Assembly: GCF_047948215.1 (NCBI RefSeq)
Contig: NC_134460.1
Coordinates: 127,642,324 to 127,706,323 of the forward strand
From: Lycorma delicatula
Lineage: Eukaryota; Arthropoda; Insecta; Hemiptera; Fulgoridae
DNA: 64,000 nt
Direction: 5' to 3'
Shown here: positions 55,856 through 64,000 of the stretch, piece after piece
Numbering within the stretch: position 1 is the stretch's first letter
How the letters are laid out: each line of letters begins with the position of its first letter
Translations under genes and position numbers: made by a program
Notes under the pieces: generated by a model
Databases searched by the model: none
The model's input: only the letters and a program-made list of their open reading frames with translations
Told to the model about the DNA's origin: nothing

Positions 55856-56488
55856 TCAAGTTGGTCTTGGGTTGTATATGATTCTCGACAGGATTTTGTA
55901 TGTGCAATCCAGGAGAGATATGCCTCTGTAGTTTTCAGGATTAGTTTTATCCCCTTTTTTATGTAATGGATGGATGAGGGCTGTGGTCCAGTGTTCTGGA
56001 AGTTTTTCTTCGTTCCATATTTTCACGAGGCATAGATGTAGGGAAGTTTTGACTGAATAAACTGATGAGTGTTTCCAGAGTTCTGCGAAAAGCTGGTCTT
56101 CTCCGCTTGCTTTGTAGTTTTTTATTTCATTTAAGGCTGCGAGAACTTCTTGAATTGTTGGCGGGTTGATATTTACTGGTGAAGTTTTAACTGGAGTTTC
56201 AGTGTCAATCTCAAAAAGCTCTGGGGGGTCGTCACAGTTGAGGAGTCTATTGAAGGTTTCTGCCAAAATTTCAGCATTTTCTTTATTGGTATGGGCCATA
56301 TTTCCTTTTTTTCCTCTCAGCATAAGGGTGGGTGGTTCATATCTTTGAAGAGCCTGACCAAAAATTTTATAATAGTCTCGGAAATTAGTTTTCTTGGAAC
56401 TTTTTTCTATTTGCTGAATCAAGTTTTTTTGGGCTTGTCGTTTGGTTCCTCTTATAATTTTCTGAGTTATTTTCCTTTGTAAATGCAT
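55856..56488 (-). pseudogene. LINE ORF2, region before the RT palm (first fragment)
   Basis: 210 codons: RKITQKIIRGTKRQAQKNLI, YYKIFGQALQRYEPPTLMLR, IQEVLAALNEIKNYKASGED, and WTTALIHPLHKKGDKTNPEN then YRGISLLDCTYKILSRIIY. The HKKGDKT.PENYRGISLL motif (RT fingers) and ALNEIKNYKASGED are standard. It breaks near 55860; GEYQGGFRPWRGCPEQI and the palm then continue after one or two shifts. The first codons (ATG CAT TTA) come from the target-site duplication, not from the element, so the apparent start is accidental. Confidence 0.88.
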
Positions 56489-56493
56489 ATTAT
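56480..56493. repeat. TSD of the 2-kb LINE, right copy
   Basis: TAAATGCATATTAT, exact partner of 54451-54464. Confidence 0.9.
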
Positions 56494-57724
56494 ATATACA
56501 TATATAAAGATCAAACTTATGATGTTTTAATACACTATAAAATTAATTCTCGCCACAATAACTGAGTTAACCTACTGTTATTACTTGAAGAATAAAGAGT
56601 TATAAAGCTACTTTTTATGATGGTTTTTAAAGATTTATGTATAAGTAAATTTTATTATTATTATTACTATACTGCTCCTATTATTATTGTTACTAGAAAA
56701 AAGACTCCACGAATATGTTACAAGGTTTATGTTTCATTACACCTGATTTTGTTAAATGTTTTTGCCTGTTGTAACTAAACAACGTTCATGAATTTAACGT
56801 ACTAATAACAGCAAAAATTTTTATAACGATAAGCTTCAAAATTTTGAATATTTTAAGCTGTTTCTTGAGTTGTGATATTTTAACACAGTTCTAATCTTAA
56901 TTTTTTTCCTATTTTATCCCTAAAACACAAATATAATTTTAGATAAATCGTTCATATCAAGAAGTATAAATCGTTGGAACGAATGATTCATTCGTGCGCT
57001 TTGCACAGCCGTCCGGCGCACCACCATTCCTCTGTGTCAATAGCACCTAAAATAAAAATTTGAGTAAATACAAAAAACAAACAAACAAACCCACGCACCA
57101 CCCTTTTTTATGGAGAGTGATTGTTGTTATTACACTGGTGTGTTAAGATTGTAATCGTACTTTTATATCTGAATTGACACGATTTACAAGCAAGTAAATC
57201 GATCATACTGCCTTCTTCATTGAGCTAGATATGTCGTTAACAAGTGAAATTGAAAAAATATATTTTAACACCTGAAAATATTTAAATTCTATACTTCAAA
57301 AATTTAACCTTGTAATAAAAAATTTAAAAAAGTTAATAATAAGATAACCTGAAACATAGATTTAGTATAGTACTATATAAGAAAACGAAAGTAGAAATTA
57401 TGTCAACTCTTCCTGTTTATACTCGTAAAGTATTGAATACAACGTATACCTTTCCCGTTATTGGTTATTCAATGCATATATGGATCATAAAACTTATTTT
57501 ATGGTTTTTCTCTTAATACATGACACTGAATATATTCATAATTTTATTAAACTATAAATTATTGTCTTCCTGTCAACATATTGTATGCATATGTTGTCGT
57601 GTCATGGAATTATTTTTTACTAATACATAAATACCAAAACATATTATGAACTGTTTGATATAATAAATCTGTATAGCGTATATTCTCTGTTTTTCTTTTT
57701 TTGGAAAAAATATAACTCATATCT

Positions 57725-57726
<2 letters not shown>
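56494..57726. other. No gene seen; contains the partner of a 65-bp repeat
   Basis: 56716-56780 matches 36979-37043. 56990-57110 is GC-richer (CACAGCCGTCCGGCGCACC) and has AATAAAAATTTGAGTAAATA then CAAAAAACAAACAAAC, resembling 37790-37830. So the two regions may share a larger decayed repeat. Confidence 0.45.

Positions 57727-57766
<40 letters not shown>
57727..57766. repeat. (TA)n microsatellite
   Basis: TA run of about 40 bp. Confidence 0.95.
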
Positions 57767-57768
<2 letters not shown>

Positions 57769-58340
57769 TGAAATATCAATCGTTTTTTACTTTAATCATA
57801 TAATCAAAATACACATTTTATTATTTTTAAGACAATAATGGTAGAGTTTTTATAAGTCTTTTGGCTTACTTTAATTTTCACTAACACATTCACGCAAGTA
57901 CTCACACATTCACCCAAGATTGTTTGCAATTAAAGTATATATAATGTACATATACACCAGAAACAGCACAATTAATAAATTTTACCCACTTTTTAAACTC
58001 ACTACAAAAATTAACTCACAACAAAAGTAGATTACGATTATTATATTACATTCAAGGAACTTACTTCATTAGTAAAAATTCATGATAATTTATTGTATGG
58101 CTTGTTTAAATCTTCTTCTGCTTTGAATTTAATAACTTATGATAATCTAGAGTATAAAATTAATATCCTTGATTTTAGAGATTAGGTTATTCGAAGATTT
58201 TTCGATTATAAATATAGGCCAGAACAAATCACTGAATTAAAAACCCATATTAGATACCTTAAGTATTAACAGTTTAATAAAAAGAACCTAACATAGTTGT
58301 AGGACTTTCCTGTCACACGGTTTTTTCTGATGCATGGCTT
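57767..58340. other. No gene seen; AT-rich spacer
   Basis: Nothing recognised. Confidence 0.4.
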
Positions 58341-58388
58341 ACACCCACACCCACACTCACCCCCCTCACCACACACACACACACACAC
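58341..58388. repeat. CA/CCA-rich simple repeat
   Basis: ACACCCACACCCACACTCAC then CCCCCTCACC and (AC)n. Confidence 0.9.
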
Positions 58389-58479
58389 AAACGAGTTAAT
58401 TAAAAATATTTAGAATTTTATTTAAAAACAATATTTTTTGTTTATTTAATTCAGTGATTCTAACTAAAGCGCGCACGCA

Positions 58480-58870
58480 TACCGTATTTCATTCGCCCGG
58501 TTGTGGCGGTACTATTTAATTCTACCGCTCACCTGTGACGTCACAACATAACAGACGAGCAGTAATCCAGCCGCTAAGTGGGATGTGAAGTGTGTAAGGG
58601 TGGGGTGGCTGAATTAAGATCCAACTTTGATGGAGAACAAATTTGTGGATCCAACGAGATGCTAACAGAAAAAACTGCAATGAAAGAAACCAACGGTAGT
58701 GCCTTCTATGGGCTTTCTCCCGTTAAAGGCCATCATAGCTAAGAATACGGGGAGGGGGGTAGCGACCGGAATCGTCACAAGACAGGTGTCTTCTCCTACA
58801 GGGGTTGGGATGTACTGCTTTCTACAACGTTTCAAAATATTTTTTGGCGAGGGGGTATAAATTAGCAAAA
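58480..58870. other. Unassigned GC-richer island with a CRE-like site
   Basis: It contains the palindrome TGTGACGTCACA at 58535-58546 (the core TGACGTCA is a cAMP-response-element consensus), several G runs (GGGTGGGGTGGC, GGGGAGGGGGGT) and a 68-codon minus ORF (58662-58868) with PVGEDTCLVTIPVATPLPVF and AMMAFNGRKPIEGTTVGFF. I recognise no family. It may be a host promoter or exon, or an unrecognised TE. Confidence 0.3.
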
Positions 58871-59928
58871 ACCTTTTTACACAAAAGATGTTTTGTTTTT
58901 TTTTTATTATTGTTCATAAAAATATTTTTTTAAAAATGCAATGAAAATCACGCCTTGTACTGCCTTCTTCTAGATTAAAAACCAGTTTTAAGGATGGGGT
59001 TGAAATTTGGCAAAAAATATCACTACATAAAACAATAGAATGAATGGTGTTTTTCTGCTTTGAAAACATTCTAATTTTACTTACCTACATGTGTAGGACT
59101 TAAAGAAATTAAATCATGTACAGAAATAAATTATATACCATTTTAACTTTGAATCAACAGAGATTTTTAAATAAAATTATGTATCTGGGATTAACAGAAG
59201 TGGGGTTAAATGAAGAAAATTCAAAAATACAGTACGAAAAACAGAAAAATCTAAAGAATTTAAATTTCACAATACTGTTTAGAAAAGCGTAACTGGAAAA
59301 CATTACACAAAATTTAAATATGTTATAATAATATTTATTGTGTATTACATCATGCTGTTTAATGTATGACGTTTTGAGTGTAATATAATCGTTAATAAAT
59401 TTTTTAGCGTCCTTCAATGACTTAAATTATGTTTTGAATCTTAGGAACCAGTATAATTACTTATAATATTGTCAAGAATAAAACTGCTACTGTACTTGTT
59501 TTAAGTACTCGTTTAAATTTTAGTTTACTTCTTTTTGTTGTAGGGTTTGATATAAAATTTAAATTATTGATATTCCTCTTAAAAGATTTTACTGCTATTT
59601 TAATTTATATTAATAGAGGTAATTAAAATACCCTGACTATTATGTCAAGGTCTAGTGTATTTTGAATTTAATTTGTTCACTTTTTATTATAGATTTTACG
59701 TTAAAAAACAATTAGGCTAAGTATATTGTAATCAGATCACTTTTTATTACACTCGTAAATTTTACGTTGAAAACCCCAATTAGGTTAATTACATTGCAAT
59801 GTTTAAAAATATATATTGCAAATTGTGTAAAAAAAAAATTAATATATACATATCACAGTTTCACAGAAAACCCGTTACGTTAATTCACTATTCATTCGTA
59901 GTTATATCTCAGCGCTGCAATATTATTT
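58871..59928. other. No gene seen; AT-rich spacer
   Basis: 59690-59810 holds an imperfect duplication (TCACTTTTTATTA..ATTTTACGTT.AAAA.CAATTAGG(C/T)TAA twice, about 70 bp apart). The minus ORF 59154-59417 is low-complexity. Confidence 0.4.
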
Positions 59929-60082
59929 TTAGCCTCCGGAACCACGTTAGGTATTGCTTCAGAGAATGAGATGACATAACACTTTTTGATCGTGTGAAAA
60001 TACCATGCCTGTGCGGAATTCGAACCCGCGAACTCCGAATGGTAGGTCGATACGCTACCATTCGCGCCAGGGAGGCCGGCGC
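59929..60082 (-). mobile_element. tRNA-SINE with type B head and the type A tail
   Basis: On the minus strand: GCCTCCCTGGCGCGAATGG then TAGCGTATCGACC (A-box region), and CGGAGTTCGCGGGTTCGAAT then TCCGCACAGGCATGG (B-box GGTTCGAATTC). A short linker and then TCATTCTCTGAAGCAATACC then TAACGTGGTTCCGGAGGCTA, the same tail as the type A SINEs. The head folds roughly like a tRNA (good T-arm), but the anticodon and acceptor stems do not pair, so it is not a working tRNA gene. The Met-start ORF at 60005 is its shadow. Confidence 0.78.
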
Positions 60083-60783
60083 TGTGTCTGGACTGTTTGG
60101 TATCGATTACATGTATTGAAACTGACTCAGGGAATTTATTTCCTAATCAGAGAAAGAAAAAATTATTTTTACTTTATGGTTTTTAGTTCTATCTAATTTA
60201 TTTTTTGGCCCTTGTTGGGCTTTACTCTACTTAGAAATCTTCCTTCAAACTTTTGTCATTTAACAGGATCCTACCACCCTTTAAAACCAACTTTCAGAAG
60301 ATATCCAAGCAATATTATTCAAGTTTTATTTTTTTGACTGTCATTTACTTCTTTATAAATAGTTATCCTCATTTCTAAAGAGATTCAAAGACGGTTCTCG
60401 AGAACTTTTTTTTCAAATCTTTTAAGGAAATTTAACTCTAACTGTATCAATCCCATGTTCGTATTCTTATGAGAATTGTATAAGTTTCAATTTATGCATT
60501 TACGAATCACATATTAATTTTTGACAGTAGTAAGTTAGAAAAATAATCGAAATTAGCTAATTTTAATAAAAAAATTGTTCTCTGTAATTATTGTTCAGGA
60601 GATTAATTATTATTTTGCTATTTATATATTTTTTTAATTTCGTCAAATATTTTATTATTTATATTACTTTTTGGGTAACAGTACTTATGTTTCAAATTAT
60701 GAACTTATTTTATTTATTTAAAACAGGAAGAAAAATCAGGTCTCTGTTGCATGCGATTTTAACTTTGATGCTTCTTTTTATTT
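60083..60783. other. No gene seen; AT-rich spacer
   Basis: A 73-codon hydrophobic plus ORF (60591-60812) runs into the MITE and has no family features. Confidence 0.4.
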
Positions 60784-61445
60784 CATTGTACGAAGTAAAG
60801 GAAGTATTGTGATCGCGAAAAATTTTGGTTTCCAGATTTTAATGGATATATTAATTTTGACCATCCCTGAATCCATTTTGTCTAGTTTCGGCGTGACGTT
60901 TTTACGTACGTATGTATGTATTTACGTATGTATCTAGCAAAACTCAAAAACGATTAGCCGTAGAATATTGAAATTTTGGATTTAGGATTGTTGTAACATC
61001 TAGTTGTCTACCTACCCTTTTGATTGCAATCGACTGGACCAAAAGTGTCCAAAAAAGCTCAAAATCCAAAAAAAAATTGGATTTTGAACTTTCTCTTAAC
61101 TACAGTAATAAGATTGAGAGCTTTTCAACGATGTATCATAAGTGGTACTTATTTTCATTGGTTCCAGAGTTATAGCCAAGTAAAATTTTAATTAATGAAA
61201 TATTTGGATCTACGGGAAGGTAGAAGGTTTCGAATCGGACTTCATCTCCTTTTTTTAACTTTTTTTTGTTTTAATTTAAATATATTGATTTAATAATAAT
61301 TATTAATCTCTGATTGTAAAAATATTTTTACAATAAATAATAATTCAATAATAACAATAAAAAAACCATATGAAAAAATATCAGAATTTGTTAATGAAAT
61401 AAAATTTTATATTCTTTTACATAATATATACTTATGATATTACAT
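60784..61445 (-). repeat. MITE-like repeat family 1, copy 4 (reverse)
   Basis: Reverse complement of the element at 33136-33757: ATTGTACGAAGTAAAGGAAG, GACCATCCCTGAATCCATTT, CGTACGTATGTATGTATTTA, ACATCTAGTTGTC, GAGAGCTTTTCAACGATGTA, ATAAGTGGTACTTATTTTCA, GGTTCCAGAGTTATAGCCAA, TCGAATCGGACTTCATCTCC and GTTAATGAAATAAAATTTTA. The far end is degraded. Confidence 0.8.
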
Positions 61446-62449
61446 AAAATATTACTAAATTAATAAATACCGTATTAAAATAGCTTCTTTTTTAAAGATA
61501 AATATCAATAAAATAAAATTAAACTTCTACAAAGAAGATTTAAAGAGCGGTAAGATATCAAACTATATTTGATTTTATGATCTTAATATATTTTTTTTTT
61601 TAGATTTATTCGATATATGTTTTCTATGACAGTGTTAGAGAAAAAACGTTCTCAATCGTTCGTATCTCTATTAATTGCACGTTAATTCAAAAAAATGTAA
61701 TCTATTATTTATTTCTTCTCATACCTGATGTATAGGATTATAAATGAATTTTCTTTTCCTTATCTCCATGATTATCTACTAATATTTGTGAATAATCCAG
61801 AATTAATAATTATTATCATGATTACCATTGTATATTTTAGGTGTAAATTTGTATATTTATTGTCTATTTTTCTATTCACCGTAAGATAAATGAACGGAAT
61901 GGTGAAATAAGTTCCAGACTTTTTGTTACTGTATTTATGTATGTATACTTTATATCACTATAATATATAATGATAGTGTTAATAAGTAATTAAATACCAC
62001 CTTGAAGAAGGAAAGTCTTTGTCTCAGTCTATGAGAAAGAAATTTTGAATATATTTACATGGAATGCAGCGTTATGCAAATGAAACATGAGCAACAGGAA
62101 AATCAGGAAATAAAATAATAATTATTAAATGTAGTCTAGCAAAATTTTTGAATTTCAGGTGTGAAGTAGTATATTTATAATAAATAAAATAAAAAAATAT
62201 TAAAAGTTAACATAATAAAATAAAATTACAAAGATCTTCCAACAATTTTATTTATATTAAATTTATAAGATCAAATATTTAGATAACAACGAAAAAATAC
62301 AATTGCTGAAAATTATTCTTCATGGATTTCAATTCATTTTAGCAGAAAAATAATATAATAAAATTACGCAGTAACAATTTAAAAGAGGAAAGTAACTATA
62401 GTTTTAAATTTTTTTCAAGTTTAATGATTATTCATGTAAACATTGGTGA
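61446..62449. other. No gene seen; AT-rich spacer
   Basis: Nothing recognised. Confidence 0.45.
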
Positions 62450-62648
62450 GTACAACCCGCCAAATAATTTCCCGACTTCTAGGTTGGGGGGCACGACTTT
62501 GTCGGACCTGGTGACTTTGCACTGGCGTTAGTGGCAGGGCAAAGAAGTTAAGATTCTACCGGCGGGCCTGTCTGTCATACCGGACTTACAGCCGGTAGGC
62601 GGGTAGACTCGTTATAGTAATGGAAACTACCCCGGGCTGTGTGTTTAT
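62450..62648. other. GC-rich block abutting a SINE head, probable TE piece
   Basis: Sharp GC rise: ACCCGCC, GGTTGGGGGGCACGACTTTG, TCTACCGGCGGGCCTGTCTG, GCCGGTAGGCGGGTAGACTC, CTACCCCGGGCTGTGTG. Several complementary C/G runs could fold. It directly precedes the truncated SINE. It looks like a retrotransposon 3' UTR or another GC-rich element, but I cannot match it to those in this window. Confidence 0.35.
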
Positions 62649-62652
62649 GCTC

Positions 62653-62792
62653 CACTGTCTAGTGTTCAAATTCATATAAAAGTAACTAACTTTTACTAAA
62701 ATGTGAACCTCAGAATTTTCGACTTCGAAAATCAGCTGTTAAACAAGTGATTTGCAACGAGTTTACCACTTGACCAGCTCGGTGGTCTATTT
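62653..62792 (-). mobile_element. tRNA-SINE (type A), head and partial body
   Basis: On the minus strand: CACCGAGCTGGTCAAGTGGT, AAACTCGTTGCAAATCACT, B-box region AGGTTCACATTTTAGTAAAA (decayed), AATTTGAACACTAGACAGTG. The body and tail beyond GGATA.. are missing and replaced by the GC-rich block. Confidence 0.7.
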
Positions 62793-63119
62793 GTTAAATT
62801 TAAATAAGAAAATTAGTTTTATTAAAATATTAAGAAAAAGTTATCTAATAATAATTAAAACATTTTAATTTTATTTTTTTGAGACTAACATTTTTTAAAT
62901 TGCAACTGAGTATAGAATATTAACAAAATTAAAGTTGGGCTAACAAAATAAGAAGATCAAGCCTAATAAGAGTAGGAAAATATCTTAAGAAAAGATAATT
63001 TGAATAATATGTTGTGCTAAACGTTAATACAGAGAATAATTAACAAATAACAAACAATTCAAGGGATTTAAACAAAGGAACCATGAACAGCGTAAAAATT
63101 ATATAGAAAAATGAGACAA

Positions 63120-63173
<54 letters not shown>

Positions 63174-64000
63174 GCACTGCAACTACAGAAAAGTAATTAA
63201 TTGAAATAGATAAATAATTAACTGGCGTTATATCGGCTGTAGGGTATGATTTTAAAAAAAATCTATTTACAGTATGTAAATCAGCAAAAAGCGTATAAAA
63301 TTAAAAAAAAATAATAAAACATTTATTACACAAATAAATAGTTTGCTGAAAATCCGAGTTCAATTTAGTTGAAAATAATATACACGGTTTCTCATACACC
63401 ATATTTTAATAAAGCAAACTTTAATTTTGAACTATAGCCATGTTTACACAGTCAGTCTGCTAACAAAGATAAACTACGTACGCCAGGAAACTTGTAAAAT
63501 CCACTTGTTGAATTATAGTGGGAAACAAGCAAATATTCCCTTTGTATTTATTTTTTTCTTTTCAAAAAATTATTTCGCAATATCATGACAAGTAAAAATA
63601 AAACTGAACTTATTCAACATAAAAACATTTTTTCATAATAAATAGCAAAAAATTAAAATTAAATGGTGAAAAATAATTAATTAATTATGCAGTTGTACTG
63701 AAAAATGTTTAAAATTTTTTATTACATGAAAATAAAACTAATTAAGAGCATAATTATTTTTAATTGAGAAAATATATAATATTAGTGTTTACTTATATTT
63801 TTTTTTGCGAAAATATTTCCTAGGAGATTTCTTCTAGGTTTTTAACTTCCTGATTTTATTTATAATTTGTTTTAGCCTTATTGTGATCAATTTTCCTAAC
63901 AGAGAATATATGATTTTTTCTTAATGATCTAAAACTAATTAAGTTGGAAAATAAAACAGGCACACTTTAAATTAGTCTTTGATAGAAGATTCTGCGGGAA
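62793..64000. other. No gene seen; AT-rich DNA with a long (ATT)n tract
   Basis: A perfect (ATT)n tract of about 55 bp lies at 63119-63173. The rest is AT-rich without recognised features up to the window end. Confidence 0.5.

Larger units (their letters stand above)
54465..56479 (-). mobile_element. Endonuclease/RT-type LINE, 5'-truncated, with TSD and (TAA)n tail
   Basis: The best-kept element in the window, 2.0 kb on the minus strand. It starts abruptly in ORF2 upstream of the RT and runs through RT, C-terminal domain, a short 3' UTR (CCATGTTGGCCGTAAAAGC) and a TAA/ATA microsatellite tail (54465-54480). The exact 14-bp TSD proves target-primed insertion. Only a few frameshifts separate the reading frames, so it is relatively young. 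The YGSETL..., R.R..W..H motif style fits the RTE-like/Craft-like groups of insect LINEs; I do not assign a clade firmly. Confidence 0.9.

Noticed and set aside
54833..56482. Plus-strand ORFs of 60-101 codons inside the 2-kb LINE
   Set aside because: They are antisense to clear RT motifs.
60002..60073. Possible functional tRNA gene (minus strand)
   Set aside because: The T-arm and B-box are good but acceptor and anticodon stems do not pair, and a SINE tail follows.

Overview
This window is AT-rich animal genomic DNA, almost certainly from an arthropod and most likely an insect. By eye I favour a hemipteran, because the tRNA-derived SINEs and the mariner relative resemble families I know from that order. 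I recognise no bacterial genes, rRNA, functional tRNA or CRISPR array, and no intact host protein gene. It reads as one long intergenic or intronic stretch filled with transposable-element (TE) remains. No open reading frame (ORF) here looks like an intact functional gene; the long ones are broken retrotransposon, Helitron or mariner pieces.

Layout. 1-731: two MITE-like repeats side by side. 5511-6130: a tRNA-SINE inserted inside another SINE, both with target-site duplications (TSDs). 6653-7931: a dead mariner-like transposon. 11210-13480: the 5' half (gag and endonuclease) of a Jockey-type LINE. 15563-16310: a pyrimidine-skewed block with a possible small exon. 17237-17396: a foldback element. 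17610-18941: a Jockey reverse-transcriptase (RT) piece, minus strand. 19337-19935: two SINE relics. 20401-21763: the C-terminus of another LINE. 24566-25500: an R1-like C-terminus followed by a different LINE C-terminus. 26700-27315: an internally deleted R1-like element. 27770-30640: SINEs and a dispersed repeat. 31840-34112: a repeat pair, a MITE and a SINE. 35360-35880: the second copy of the dispersed repeat. 36979-39494: a SINE with an inverted 5' part, a short LINE-type 3' end, and a SINE split by an R1-like LINE. 43873-46160: a MITE, then a Helitron relic apparently inside a pogo/Tigger-like element. 47178-48780: a MITE and a Jockey RT piece. 49920-50063: a 5'-truncated SINE. 54451-56493: the best-preserved element, a 2-kb 5'-truncated LINE with a 14-bp TSD. 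59929-62792: SINEs and a MITE.

How the parts relate. SINEs and LINEs move by target-primed reverse transcription, so several insertions here are bounded by direct repeats of 13-15 bp, and the nesting gives relative ages. One SINE type has two different tRNA-like heads attached to the same tail. Two MITE families share a similar short palindromic end motif. The most informative loci are 5511-6130, 37961-39494, 44612-46023 and 54451-56493.

Limits. Family names rest on remembered motifs and hand translation; no database search was run. Boundaries without a TSD or terminal repeat are approximate. Stretches listed as having nothing recognisable may hold regulatory DNA or older repeats that cannot be seen by eye.
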